DNA of 64,000 bases from CAJQQY01 sp045104975 (GCA_045104975.1 JBGCCY010000024.1:22409-86408); one strand, 5' to 3'; positions 16,538-25,536 are shown, numbered from the stretch's first letter. Program-made: numbers and translations. The notes: generated from the sequence alone by a model not told the origin.

Positions 16538-17962
16538 TTACTTCATCATTTTATCAAGAAAATCTTTTATCATATCATCCAAGTCCCCCTTGCCTTGCAA
16601 CTCTCCAATCATTCCATACATCGCCGCCGAGCGTTTTCCTCCCACATCAGAATGCTTAGCTGCAAGTTGTTTTATTTTTTCAAAAAGAGGTTGAGGTAAC
16701 ATTCGTTGCATGGTTTTGATAGCTTGTAGTTGGACATTTTTTCCCACTTTATTGAGTGATAATTTCTTCGCTTTTTGCACCGCAATTTTTAAATCTGCAA
16801 TCGTTTGATCGATCACTTTTTCATGAGCAGGATTGATAGAAAAGTGCAAACTTGGTGGCATCTGCTGGCGATCGATTTGCCAACCTAAAATTCCCATTTC
16901 ATCACCTACTTCATAAATGTCTAAATTATCAGAAGTGATCGCAAAAAGGGTAGAATCAGGCGTAGTCAAAATATCTAATTCTGGAATTTCTCGAATGGCA
17001 TTTTGTAATTTTTCGGTAGTGTCCATGCAAGATTGGGCGAGTTTTAAATAGCCATCATTTCCCACAAATTTTAAAGCAGCATAGGCCGCAGCAATCGCTC
17101 CACCTGGGCGAGTTCCAGTCATCGTTGGTGAAGCATAAATTCCACCGGTCCATTTGGTGTAAGTATAAAATTGATGCTTCCGTAAATCTGAATTTTTATG
17201 TAAAATAACGGACGCACCTTTGGCAGCATAACCATATTTATGAATGTCAGCAGAAATCGAAGTAACTCCTTCGACAGAAAAATCGAACGCAGGGATTTTA
17301 TAATCTAACTGTTGTAAAAAAGGCAAAATGAAACCACCAATACAAGCGTCCACATGGAAAAGTAAGTTGCGTTTCCTGGCAATTTGACCAAGGGCTTCGA
17401 TGGGGTCAACAACGCCTTGAGGATAAGAAGGAGCAGAGCCGACAAGCAGAACGGTATTTTTAGAAATCAATTTTTCCATTTTTTGTGCATCTACTCGAAA
17501 GTCTTCTTCTATTGGACATAACAATATATTTACATTAAAATAATGAGCTGCTTTGAAGAAGGCTGGATGAGCAGTAGCTGGTAAAATAATTTCTGGAATG
17601 CCCGTTAGGTTTTTATTTTTTTTACCCCATTCTCTTGCTGTTTTTACTGCCATCAAAATACTTTCTGTTCCACCTGTGGTGAGGCTTCCGACTACTTCTT
17701 CATCGCCATGAAATAAACCGGAACACATTGAAACGACATCATTTTCCATATTTCTCAAACTTGGAAATGCGGAAGGATTTAATGCATTTTCTGAAAAAAA
17801 TAATTGATAAGCTTTTTTGACTACGCTTAGAATTTCTTCTCCAGGATAATAAACATAAGCGAAATTTCTACCATCTCTCCAGTTTAAATCGTCTTTTCGC
17901 AAGGCGGTCATTTCTTCGAATAACTCAGTTTCGGTTAGTCCTTTTGTTGGTATCTTTTTCAT
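16538..17962 (-). CDS. PLP-dependent lyase/decarboxylase of the sphingosine-1-phosphate lyase type
   Basis: A 474-residue fold-type I PLP enzyme of the group II decarboxylase family. Key features are TTGGTESILMAVKTAR (phosphate-binding loop, about 95-110), LFHVDACIGGF (D205 pairs with the pyridine nitrogen) and SADIHKYGYAAKG with the PLP lysine K242. The spacing and the sequence around YASPTMTGTRPGG are closer to sphingosine-1-phosphate lyase than to glutamate decarboxylase. No N-terminal membrane anchor is present, unlike eukaryotic SPL. Many Bacteroidota make sphingolipids, so a role in long-chain-base phosphate breakdown is plausible; an amino-acid decarboxylase is the alternative. Confidence 0.8.
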   Translation of the reverse strand: MKKIPTKGLTETELFEEMTALRKDDLNWRDGRNFAYVYYPGEEILSVVKKAYQLFFSENALNPSAFPSLRNMENDVVSMCSGLFHGDEEVVGSLTTGGTESILMAVKTAREWGKKNKNLTGIPEIILPATAHPAFFKAAHYFNVNILLCPIEEDFRVDAQKMEKLISKNTVLLVGSAPSYPQGVVDPIEALGQIARKRNLLFHVDACIGGFILPFLQQLDYKIPAFDFSVEGVTSISADIHKYGYAAKGASVILHKNSDLRKHQFYTYTKWTGGIYASPTMTGTRPGGAIAAAYAALKFVGNDGYLKLAQSCMDTTEKLQNAIREIPELDILTTPDSTLFAITSDNLDIYEVGDEMGILGWQIDRQQMPPSLHFSINPAHEKVIDQTIADLKIAVQKAKKLSLNKVGKNVQLQAIKTMQRMLPQPLFEKIKQLAAKHSDVGGKRSAAMYGMIGELQGKGDLDDMIKDFLDKMMK

Positions 17963-18017
17963 GATTTTTTTATCGATTATAACATAGTTTTTTGCTTTAG
18001 TAGATTATTGTTTTAAT

Positions 18018-18060
18018 GTCAGTTAAAGCAGACAACTACGTGTTAATTGTTAGTCAAGAG
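18018..18060. repeat. Short GTCAG(C/T)TAAAGCAGAC repeat
   Basis: GTCAGTTAAAGCAGAC at about 18018-18033 matches, on the opposite strand, the GTCTGCTTTAGCTGAC at about 9710-9725. Both lie in intergenic DNA. A further related stretch with GCTGACAG is at about 18671-18735. These look like fragments of one dispersed repeat. Confidence 0.45.
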
Positions 18061-18070
18061 TTGTAATAAT

Positions 18071-18661
18071 TTAGGTGTTTAAAATATCGTGAACCGTCTT
18101 TTGTAACACTCCAATTACATCTTTTTCAAACCAAGGATTATTTCTCTGCCATCGAAAATTAAGAGGAGAAGGATGGACGATTGGAAAATACTCAGGTAGG
18201 TATTCTTCGAAGTGCATGACGGTTTCTGTCAAATTCTTTTTTCCTTTTTTTCCTAAATAATACTTTTGTGCATACGCACCAATAAGCAAAGTTAATTTTA
18301 CATTTTTCAATTGATCAAAAAGAGGTGGATGCCACTCTGGAGCGCATTCTTTTCTAGGAGGCAAATCACCTCCTTTTGGATTTTTTCCTGGATAACAAAA
18401 ACCCATAGGGATGATGGCAAATTTAGAAGTGTCGTAAAATGTTTCGCGATCAATGCCTAACCATTCGATGAGTCGTTCGCCACTTTTATCTGCCCAAGGT
18501 TGATTGCTTAAATGAACTCTCATGCCAGGTGCTTGACCGATGACTACGATTTTTGAATTTTGTGCTGCCGTCAAAACAGGGTTAGCACCATGCGATAAAT
18601 TGGGTTCGCAGATTTTGCAAGCCTTTATTTTTTTTAACAAAACTGGAAGTTCGTGAGTCAT
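18071..18661 (-). CDS. Uracil-DNA-glycosylase-superfamily protein, probably with a 4Fe-4S cluster
   Basis: A 196-residue protein with the UDG fold. Motif A-like VVIGQAPGMRVHLSNQPWAD (Gln43 region), a WADKSGERL helix, the central LTLLIGAYAQKYYLG strand-helix, and the C-terminal VHPSPLNFRWQRNNPWF, which corresponds to the HPSP motif. Four cysteines at 15, 18, 89 and 106 have the C-x2-C-x70-C-x16-C spacing of family 4 UDGs, whose cysteines hold a 4Fe-4S cluster. It may remove uracil or another deaminated base from DNA; motif A differs from classical family 4, so the substrate is uncertain. Likely monocistronic. Confidence 0.75.
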   Translation of the reverse strand: MTHELPVLLKKIKACKICEPNLSHGANPVLTAAQNSKIVVIGQAPGMRVHLSNQPWADKSGERLIEWLGIDRETFYDTSKFAIIPMGFCYPGKNPKGGDLPPRKECAPEWHPPLFDQLKNVKLTLLIGAYAQKYYLGKKGKKNLTETVMHFEEYLPEYFPIVHPSPLNFRWQRNNPWFEKDVIGVLQKTVHDILNT

Positions 18662-18670
18662 ATTGTTTTT

Positions 18671-18735
18671 TTTAGACCGCTACGCTGACAGTAAGCATAG
18701 CGCATGATCTGTCTTCTGACAGCGGAGCGATCTTT
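18671..18735. repeat. REP-like imperfect inverted repeat
   Basis: AGACCGCTACGCTGACAG near 18673 and CTGACAGCGGAGCGATCT near 18715 are imperfectly complementary halves that fill the 74-bp spacer between the glycosylase-like gene and the M50-TPR gene. Confidence 0.6.
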
Positions 18736-19911
18736 CTAGAAGTTTTTTTCCCTCGTCGTTTCAATCAAATAATCAATTCCATGAAAATCAATTTCCATGT
18801 CTTTTGCTTTTTGAAATTGCTCGTGTGCTTTTTTTGGTTGGTTTATTTTTTGAAAATAATATCCTAAGTGGAGGCAAACATAGGCGTTGGAATCATCCAA
18901 TGATTTCGATTTTTCGATGTCAGCAAGACCTTCCTCTGTTTGTCCCAAACGCACTTTTGCTAAACCTCGATTATTGTATGCATGAGCAAATTTTGGGTGA
19001 TGAATGATAGCAGCATCTATATCCTGAATGGCTTTTTCATATTCTCCCATGCGCAAAAAACAATACCCTCGATTATTTAGAGCCATTGAATTATTAAAGA
19101 ATTTGTATAAAAATGGATTATAAAAATTAATTGCTTTTTCGTAATTATCTTTTTTCATAAAAAGATCAGCTATGATGGAATAATCAGAGATTTCTAATTG
19201 TTTTTTTTCAAAAAGATTCAGCATTATTTCCAATCCTTCAGAGTATTTTTTTTTTGCAGAAAAAGAAGAAACAAGTAATAGATGAATTTCTTTTTTATCA
19301 TGTCCTTCCGCAATTAATTTTTGAAAGGAGTCAACTGCCAAATCATATTTTTTATCATTAAAAAATTTTATTCCATCAAAGTAAGTCGGTGGAAGTTTTG
19401 ACTCTTTCATTAATTGAACTAATTGAAATCCATCATTGTGAATAACCGACCCATCATACATATTGATCGGAGTTTTGGTAGGAACTATATTGGTTAGAAA
19501 ATCCCAAACTGAGGAGAAAATAAAAAAGGCAAAAACAAAAGTAATTTCATCGCTCCAAGTTTTTACCTCCAATAAATAAATTAAAATAATTCCGATCAAC
19601 AAACTAAAAAATGGACCACCCAAAACGATCAAAATATTTTGTAAATAAGTTTTGGCAGGTTGATGTTGGCAAAGTCCAAGGTTCCATTTTACAATGTCAA
19701 TTTTAAAAAATGCTTTAAGTCGACCAAAGTTAATTGCAAAACTATTTTTATCATCACCATAAGACCCAACATGAATGGCGACTTCTCCATCCGTAAACAT
19801 CAAGGAAGGAATAGCATGTCCAAGTTCATGAATTAAGGTGGTCAATATTCTAGCAAAGAATACTAAAAAAATAAAGCCAATAGCAATTAATACTCCTGAA
19901 AGGATTTCCAT
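18736..19911 (-). CDS. M50-type membrane zinc metalloprotease fused to TPR repeats
   Basis: 391 residues. The N-terminal half is a membrane protein: helix 1 about 5-25, then TTLIHELGHAIPS with the zinc motif H28-E29-L-G-H32 as in M50 site-2 proteases, and further hydrophobic segments near 90-112 and 120-140. A short M50-type second ligand region (NIVPTKTPINMYDGS) follows. From about residue 175 to the end the protein is soluble and consists of about six tetratricopeptide repeats (for example AFAHAYNNRGLAKVRLGQTE). The TPR part would sit in the cytosol and may recruit substrates (inference). No PDZ domain is seen. Confidence 0.8.
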   Translation of the reverse strand: MEILSGVLIAIGFIFLVFFARILTTLIHELGHAIPSLMFTDGEVAIHVGSYGDDKNSFAINFGRLKAFFKIDIVKWNLGLCQHQPAKTYLQNILIVLGGPFFSLLIGIILIYLLEVKTWSDEITFVFAFFIFSSVWDFLTNIVPTKTPINMYDGSVIHNDGFQLVQLMKESKLPPTYFDGIKFFNDKKYDLAVDSFQKLIAEGHDKKEIHLLLVSSFSAKKKYSEGLEIMLNLFEKKQLEISDYSIIADLFMKKDNYEKAINFYNPFLYKFFNNSMALNNRGYCFLRMGEYEKAIQDIDAAIIHHPKFAHAYNNRGLAKVRLGQTEEGLADIEKSKSLDDSNAYVCLHLGYYFQKINQPKKAHEQFQKAKDMEIDFHGIDYLIETTREKNF

Positions 19912-20131
19912 AAAATACTGATTATCAAATTTTAAAAATAAAACCGAAGTTTAGGAAACATTAAAATCATTTAAGTTTTGACAAGTGCCATGCAAACCTT
20001 TAATATTTAAACTTTGTTCTATTTTTCGTTCCTTTGTTTTTCTTAATTTTAAAGTAACAAATTAATTATTGCAATGTAAAAATTGTAAACTATAACTTAA
20101 AAAACTTCATCACCTAATTCACCAAAATATT

Positions 20132-22378
20132 ATGAATAGAATTTTTCTTCTCACTTTTATTGTTTTTATTTTTTTTGGAAAAAAAACCGATGCACAAGAT
20201 GTTCGAAGATTGGAAGTTGGTTTTGAAAAAAATGGTTTAGATCTACAAAATCCATTTGCTGGAGGATTGAATTCTCCTGAAATCAATGCAGTCGATTTGA
20301 ATAATGATGGGGTGTTGGATGCACATTTTTTTGATAAAGCAGGTGAAGTGCATATTACTTTTTTGAACAATGGTTCCACATCTGGAGCTGCTTATGAATT
20401 TGCTCCGGAGTATGCTGGAAATTTTCCAGATACCAAAGGTTGGGTATTGCTAAGAGACTATGATGGAGATGGAATTATGGACATATTTTCCTACTCAGAT
20501 AAACCGGGCATTCATGGATTGAAAGTTCACAAAGGAAGTTACGAAGATGACAAAATTACTTTCACTCGATTATTTCATGCTGATGGGCCGCATAATTTGT
20601 TATCGTTTTTAATTCCAAATGGAACCTATCCACAGATTGCGATTACCAATGAAGATCTTCCTGCAATTGATGATATTGATAATGATGGAGACTTAGATAT
20701 TTTGACATTTGACTTAGGAGGAGCGACGGTAGAAATGTATAAAAACCTTTCTGTTGAGATGGGATTTGGTTTAGATAGTTTGAAATTTGAATTGTATGAT
20801 AATTGTTGGGGGAATTTTAAAGAAGCAGGCTTGAGTTCCTCTATTCAATTGGGATCAGATACTAATCTTTGTCCATCGCTTTGGGATCCAACGGTGGAGA
20901 CTAGACATTCTGGGTCAACAATTTTGAGTTTAGATGATAATAATGATGGTGACAAAGAAATTATTTTAGGAGATTTGAGTGGAATACATTTGGTTTATTT
21001 GGAAAATGGAGGTGATTCCGAAAATTCATTTATGGTTGATTTTGATCCTACTTATCCAGTCTATGATACGCCTGTGGATATGCCGATTTTTTTAGCTGCA
21101 TTTTACTTGGACATGGATAATGATGGAAATAAAGATTTGATTGCTGCACCTAATAATTTTAAATCTTCAGAGGACAATGAAAATATTTGGTTCTACAAAA
21201 ATATCACGGACAATGAATTTCCAACCTTCGAATTTCAACAAAATGACTTTTTGGTAGAAACTATGATTGATAATGGAACTGGTGCGAGTCCCACTTTTGC
21301 GGATGTCAATGCAGATGGATTGATGGATATGGTAGTTGGAAATATTACGTACTTTTTGCCTGGTGGAAATAAGGATTCACGGTTATTTTTATACGAAAAT
21401 ATAGGAACAGCAAATAATCCAAAATACAAGCTGGCTGATGATAATTATCTAGGATTGAATCAATATAATTCTTCGAGTAGTTATTTTAATTTTTCTCCAA
21501 CTTTTGGAGATTTGGATAATGATGGAGATTTAGATTTGTTGGTAGGAGAGGAGACTGGCAAATTGGTTTATTTTGAAAATACTGCAGGAGCTGGGAATCC
21601 ATTTTCTTTTGGCATGCCTGATTTGAATTTTCAAGATATTGATGCAGGTCAAGGAGTGAATCCTCAAATTATTGATGTCAATCGAGATGGGTTGAATGAC
21701 TTGCTAGTAGGTTGGAGGTTAGGGAAAATTATTTATTATCCGAATATCGGAACGACAAACAATCCACAGTTTGAATCTGACCAATTTACAGCTCCCAATG
21801 TTTCTACTTTTGGAGGAATTGATACACGAATTATTCCAGGATTTGATGGTGCAGCATCTCCAAAAATGATAGATGTGAATGGAGAATATGTATTATATGT
21901 AGGCACTCAACGAGGTCGAATTGAGGTGTTTGAAAATATAGATGGTAACCTAGAGGGAGAGTTTACAATGGTTGATTCCACTTTCGGAAAAATTCGAGAA
22001 GGGCAAATTACGCATATCGATATCGCAGATATAAATGGTAATGGTAAGATGGATTATATAGTTGGAAATAGTCGAGGTGGGTTAGGATTTTTCACCTCAG
22101 ATTTTGCGGTGTCTAATAATAATGTGATAAATGATAATTCGCTGGATATCAAAGTGTTACCTAACCCTGCAAGTGATTTTGTCTATTTTGAAGTGGACGG
22201 ATTCAAGGAAGGGAAAACACAATTAAGAATGTTTAATTCAGTTGGACAGGTCGTGTTAGAAAAATCACTTCCGTACTGGAAATCTGGTATTGATTTGAGA
22301 AGGTTACCAGCGGGAATTTATTTTTGTGAAATTATGATAGGGGAGAATCGAGGCGTGAAGAAATTGATTAAAAAATAA
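20132..22378 (+). CDS. Secreted VCBS/FG-GAP repeat protein with T9SS sorting domain
   Basis: 748 residues with signal peptide 1-21 (ending TDAQ). The body carries at least nine aspartate-rich loops of the form D-x-(N/D)-x-DG-x-x-D (for example DLNNDGVLD, DYDGDGIMD, DLDNDGDLD, DVNRDGLND), each followed by a hydrophobic strand, as in FG-GAP/VCBS beta-propellers that bind calcium. The last 80 residues (from about 668, VLPNPASDFVYFE) are a T9SS type A sorting domain ending GIYFCEIMIGENRGVKKLIKK. Probable surface-attached or released adhesin/recognition protein; no catalytic domain is visible. Confidence 0.85.
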   Translation: MNRIFLLTFIVFIFFGKKTDAQDVRRLEVGFEKNGLDLQNPFAGGLNSPEINAVDLNNDGVLDAHFFDKAGEVHITFLNNGSTSGAAYEFAPEYAGNFPDTKGWVLLRDYDGDGIMDIFSYSDKPGIHGLKVHKGSYEDDKITFTRLFHADGPHNLLSFLIPNGTYPQIAITNEDLPAIDDIDNDGDLDILTFDLGGATVEMYKNLSVEMGFGLDSLKFELYDNCWGNFKEAGLSSSIQLGSDTNLCPSLWDPTVETRHSGSTILSLDDNNDGDKEIILGDLSGIHLVYLENGGDSENSFMVDFDPTYPVYDTPVDMPIFLAAFYLDMDNDGNKDLIAAPNNFKSSEDNENIWFYKNITDNEFPTFEFQQNDFLVETMIDNGTGASPTFADVNADGLMDMVVGNITYFLPGGNKDSRLFLYENIGTANNPKYKLADDNYLGLNQYNSSSSYFNFSPTFGDLDNDGDLDLLVGEETGKLVYFENTAGAGNPFSFGMPDLNFQDIDAGQGVNPQIIDVNRDGLNDLLVGWRLGKIIYYPNIGTTNNPQFESDQFTAPNVSTFGGIDTRIIPGFDGAASPKMIDVNGEYVLYVGTQRGRIEVFENIDGNLEGEFTMVDSTFGKIREGQITHIDIADINGNGKMDYIVGNSRGGLGFFTSDFAVSNNNVINDNSLDIKVLPNPASDFVYFEVDGFKEGKTQLRMFNSVGQVVLEKSLPYWKSGIDLRRLPAGIYFCEIMIGENRGVKKLIKK

Positions 22379-22397
22379 AATGAATATTGTTTTAAAG

Positions 22398-22425
22398 GTA
22401 GAGACAAGGCTTGCCTTGTCTCTAC
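22398..22425. repeat. GTAGAGACAAGGC palindromic repeat
   Basis: GTAGAGACAAGGC (22398-22410) and its exact complement (22413-22425) are separated by TT. It sits between the convergent ends of the FG-GAP gene and the YggS-type gene and may also work as a terminator hairpin. Closely similar repeats are dispersed in many genomes. Confidence 0.8.
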
Positions 22426-22441
22426 AATCGTGATTAATAAA

Positions 22442-23092
22442 TCATCTTTTTCCAAATAACAAACTCCCAATTCTCACCATTGTACTGCCTTCTGCTGCTG
22501 CAATTTCATAATCTCCAGACATCCCCATCGAGATCTCCTTAAAGCTATTTTCGTTTTCAAAAAACTCCCTTTTTAGTTCTTCAAAAATATTTTTCAATGT
22601 TCGGAATTCATTGCGCACTTGATTTTGATTATCCGTAAAAGTCGCCATTCCCATCACACCTACGACTTTAATATTTTCCGCATTTTTATAAAAATCACTA
22701 GTCAAAATTTCCCGAGCTTCGGACAAGTCAAGACCAAATTTAGTGTCCTCCTCTGCGATATGAAATTGCAATAAAATATCGATGACTCGATTATTTTTCT
22801 TTGCTTGCTTGTCAATTTCTTTCATCAATTTCAGACTTTCTACCGAGTGAATTAAAGCGACAAAAGGAGCAATATATTTCACCTTGTTCGTTTGCAAATG
22901 TCCGATCGCATGCCACAGAATATCTTTGGGAAGTGCTTCATATTTCCACGCCAATTCTTGGACTTTATTTTCACCAAAAACTCTTTGCCCTTGATCGTAT
23001 AATTCTTGAATCGCTTCCGCAGGTTTGGTTTTGGAAACAGCTACTAGTTGAGTGGAGGTAGGAGTTAGATTTTTTAAGATTTGTTTTAACAT
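22442..23092 (-). CDS. YggS/PLPBP-family pyridoxal phosphate homeostasis protein
   Basis: A 216-residue single-domain TIM-barrel protein that binds PLP without known catalysis and buffers vitamin B6. The start is the ATG at 23090-23092; the upstream in-frame codons give an unrelated basic N-terminus. Family motifs: LVAVSKTKPAEAI with the PLP lysine K21, FGENKVQEL, WHAIGHLQTNKVKYI, VHSVESLKL, MGMATFTDN, SMGMSGDYEIAAAEGSTMVRIGSLLFG. Complete and normal in length. Divergent from a small membrane-protein gene. Confidence 0.93.
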   Translation of the reverse strand: MLKQILKNLTPTSTQLVAVSKTKPAEAIQELYDQGQRVFGENKVQELAWKYEALPKDILWHAIGHLQTNKVKYIAPFVALIHSVESLKLMKEIDKQAKKNNRVIDILLQFHIAEEDTKFGLDLSEAREILTSDFYKNAENIKVVGVMGMATFTDNQNQVRNEFRTLKNIFEELKREFFENENSFKEISMGMSGDYEIAAAEGSTMVRIGSLLFGKR

Positions 23093-23207
23093 GAGGTTTA
23101 ATTTAATTTTTTTTATAAAAACATTAACAAGCAAAGACCCACTAAGTTCGGCACGTTTTTCGTTTTTCAAATATTACTTTTTGAAACAATATTAAAAAAG
23201 AATAAAG

Positions 23208-23414
23208 ATGAATAATTTTCAATTTCAACGAGCAGAAAAAATCACTAGGAGAAAAGCATTAGTTTTTACTATTGTTTTTCATGCCTTGCTTTTTGGAGGA
23301 ATTACTTTTGGAACTGAAATGGGCGACAAATTTACAGATACTGTAAAAGAATTTTTCCAAGATGAAAAACCTACCGCTAAGAAAAAAGAACCTTTAGCTA
23401 AAAATAAAAAGTGA
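23208..23414 (+). CDS. Small single-span membrane protein
   Basis: A 68-residue protein: basic N-terminus (RAEKITRRKA), one hydrophobic segment at about 18-34 (LVFTIVFHALLFGGITF), and a charged C-terminus ending in Lys/Glu-rich KKKEPLAKNKK. The arrangement resembles the N-terminus of TonB-like proteins without the periplasmic domain, but no function can be assigned. A strong terminator begins at its stop codon, which supports a real gene. Confidence 0.65.
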   Translation: MNNFQFQRAEKITRRKALVFTIVFHALLFGGITFGTEMGDKFTDTVKEFFQDEKPTAKKKEPLAKNKK

Positions 23415-23443
23415 ATAATTGCCATCGGTAATTATTCACTTTC
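23411..23443 (+). terminator. Rho-independent terminator of the small membrane-protein gene
   Basis: A 13-bp inverted repeat (GTGAATAATTGCC at 23411-23423 with 23427-23439) with a 3-nt loop is followed by TTTC. The stem includes the stop codon of the upstream gene. Confidence 0.7.
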
Positions 23444-23466
23444 TATTTGTTGAGTTTATTTTTCAT

Positions 23467-24111
23467 TTAAAATAAACCATGCAATTCTGCGGAAACCATA
23501 TTCATTACCTTTCCTAAATCTTCTGGATTATTTTTAAAATCCATCGTATTTACATCAATCACTAAAAGCTTTCCAGCAGTATATCCATCAATCCAATTTT
23601 CGTATCGTTCATTTAATCTTTTCAAATAATCCAAACTCATATTTCCTTCATAATCTCTACCTCGCGATTGAATATGTGAAACCAAGGTTGAAATATCTGC
23701 TTTCAAATAAATCAATAAATCTGGCGCTTGCACTTGTGAGGTCATCGTTTTAAAGAGATCAGAATAGTTCTCAAAATCACGCGTCGTCATCAATCCCATA
23801 TCATGTAAGTTGGGAGCAAAAATAAAAGCATCTTCGAAGATTGTTCGATCTTGGATGACCGTTTTATCTCCATTCAGAATATTCAAAATTTGTCGATATC
23901 GACTATTAAGAAAGTAAACTTGCAAATTGAATGACCAACGTTGCATATCGCCATAAAAATCATTGAGATAAGGATTGTCATCAGTAGATTCGTACTGAAC
24001 TTCCCAACCGAAATTTTTACCTAATTGAGTACAAAGTGTGGTTTTCCCTGCGCCAATATTTCCAGCAACTGCTACATATTTGACTTCTTTTTTTGTTTCC
24101 TCCGACTTCAT
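23467..24111 (-). CDS. Deoxynucleoside kinase
   Basis: 214 residues. Phosphorylates deoxynucleosides in the salvage pathway. The N-terminus has the P-loop VAGNIGAGKTTL (about 15-26), followed by YESTDDNPYLNDFY, WSFNLQVYFLNSRY (substrate-binding Gln/Arg helix), QDRTIFEDAFIFA (the DRS-like motif with catalytic base and Arg), and the LID region IQSRGRDYEG with Arg residues. This is the dCK/dGK-like family common in Bacteroidota and Firmicutes. Base specificity is not readable. Confidence 0.9.
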   Translation of the reverse strand: MKSEETKKEVKYVAVAGNIGAGKTTLCTQLGKNFGWEVQYESTDDNPYLNDFYGDMQRWSFNLQVYFLNSRYRQILNILNGDKTVIQDRTIFEDAFIFAPNLHDMGLMTTRDFENYSDLFKTMTSQVQAPDLLIYLKADISTLVSHIQSRGRDYEGNMSLDYLKRLNERYENWIDGYTAGKLLVIDVNTMDFKNNPEDLGKVMNMVSAELHGLF

Positions 24112-24400
24112 TGTTATCTTTTATGAATATGTGTATTATGATTTTATCAAAAGCGAATGTGATCCTAGCTTGCTTATTAGTTGCGAAAATACGATTCCTA
24201 TATTTATTTTTGGAATTTAAGGTTTTAAAGTTTTCCACTAAATTTTGAGAAGTTGTCAAAAACTTGTTAAGCTTTAAAATTCGAGAGGAGCTATTTATAT
24301 ATTGTGTTTTAAAAAAGGTTAATTTGCAATTCCATTTTGGGAAAAGAATAAAATCATGCGATTGACAGATAAAAACCTATCAATCATCTAATATTTTAAA

Positions 24401-24688
24401 ATGAAAATAGATCAATCATTAATTTCGAAACTCGAACATTTAGCTCGCTTGGAACTTTCAGATGCTGAAAAAGATGGAATCCAAAATGATCTCAACAATA
24501 TTCTACAAATGGTTGAAAAAATGAATGAGCTAAATACCGATAATGTCGAACCACTCATCTATATCAATGAACAACAAAATGTGTGGCGAGAGGATAAAGT
24601 AGCTAATCAAGTCGATCGAAAGGACGCACTTCGGAACGCACCAGATAAAAATGAACAATTTTTTAAGGTGCCTAAGGTTATTAAGTGA
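24401..24688 (+). CDS. gatC: Aspartyl/glutamyl-tRNA amidotransferase subunit C
   Basis: The 95-residue small subunit of GatCAB, which converts Glu-tRNA(Gln) and Asp-tRNA(Asn) to the amidated forms. It shows the usual pattern: ISKLEHLARLELSDAEKDGIQNDLNNILQMVEKMNELNTDNVEPL, then WREDKV and LRNAPDKNEQFFKVPKVI at the C-terminus. gatA and gatB are not in the window. It precedes the ABC ATPase gene by 66 bp that contain AACGT-rich repeats. Confidence 0.93.
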   Translation: MKIDQSLISKLEHLARLELSDAEKDGIQNDLNNILQMVEKMNELNTDNVEPLIYINEQQNVWREDKVANQVDRKDALRNAPDKNEQFFKVPKVIK

Positions 24689-24689
24689 A

Positions 24690-24737
24690 AAGGTTAAACG
24701 TTTAACGTAAAACGTCTAACGTTCAACGATTAAAACA
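24690..24737. repeat. AACGT-rich dispersed repeat
   Basis: The spacer after gatC is built from repeated TTAAACGTTTAACGT-like words. Related sequence occurs near 29485-29515 and 33398-33418 (TTTAACGTCAAACG), always between genes. Confidence 0.5.
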
Positions 24738-24754
24738 ATCAACAAAAAAATAAA

Positions 24755-25465
24755 ATGAATCCAATAATTTCAGTTAAAGAATTGCGGAAAACATACATAA
24801 TGGGAGTGGAAGAAATCCATGCCTTAAAAAATGTGTCTGTAGATATTAGAAAGAATGAATATGTTGCATTGATGGGGCCTTCTGGTTCTGGCAAATCAAC
24901 TTTGATGAATTTGCTAGGTTGCTTAGATACACCGAGTAGCGGGAATTATTTTTTGAATGACATAGATGTGAGTGAAATGACCGATGGAGAATTGGCAGAG
25001 GTTAGAAATAAAGAAATTGGATTCGTATTCCAAACCTTTAATCTATTGCCTCGATTATCTTCTTTGGATAATGTGGCGTTGCCATTAGTTTATGCAGGTT
25101 TAGGAAAAAAAGCAAGAAAAGAAAAAGCAGCAAAAGCATTAAATGCGGTTGGCCTAGGTGATCGAATGGATCATAGACCTAACGAACTTTCAGGTGGTCA
25201 ACGGCAAAGAGTTGCAATTGCAAGAGCTTTGGTAAATGATCCTGCCATCATTCTTGCCGATGAGCCGACAGGAAATTTAGATACTAAAACTTCTGTGGAG
25301 ATTATGGAAATTTTTGAAAAATTGCATGAACAAGGCAATACCATTATTTTAGTTACGCACGAACCTGACATTGCTGAACATGCACATCGAATTATTCGAC
25401 TGAGAGATGGATTAGTAGAATTGGATGAGAAGAATGAGAAGATAGTTCGAGCAGCAGAAAGATAA
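24755..25465 (+). CDS. ABC transporter ATP-binding protein (LolD/MacB type)
   Basis: A 236-residue ATPase with Walker A GPSGSGKST (about 42-50), Q-loop VFQTFNLLPRLS, signature ELSGGQRQRVAIARAL, Walker B IILADEPTGNLD and H-loop LVTHEPDIA. All catalytic residues are intact. It belongs to the LolD/MacB/FtsE group that energises mechanotransmission transporters for lipoproteins or efflux. No permease gene is adjacent, so the partner must be encoded elsewhere. A terminator follows. Confidence 0.9.
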   Translation: MNPIISVKELRKTYIMGVEEIHALKNVSVDIRKNEYVALMGPSGSGKSTLMNLLGCLDTPSSGNYFLNDIDVSEMTDGELAEVRNKEIGFVFQTFNLLPRLSSLDNVALPLVYAGLGKKARKEKAAKALNAVGLGDRMDHRPNELSGGQRQRVAIARALVNDPAIILADEPTGNLDTKTSVEIMEIFEKLHEQGNTIILVTHEPDIAEHAHRIIRLRDGLVELDEKNEKIVRAAER

Positions 25466-25502
25466 ACCAAGTTTTAAGTTTACGATTGTTAAATAAATTG
25501 AG

Positions 25503-25536
25503 AGCGAATTTGAACAAAAATCAAATTCGCTTTTTT
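25503..25536 (+). terminator. Rho-independent terminator after the ABC ATPase
   Basis: AGCGAATTTGA (25503-25513) pairs perfectly with 25521-25531 across a 7-nt loop and runs into six T bases. Confidence 0.85.
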
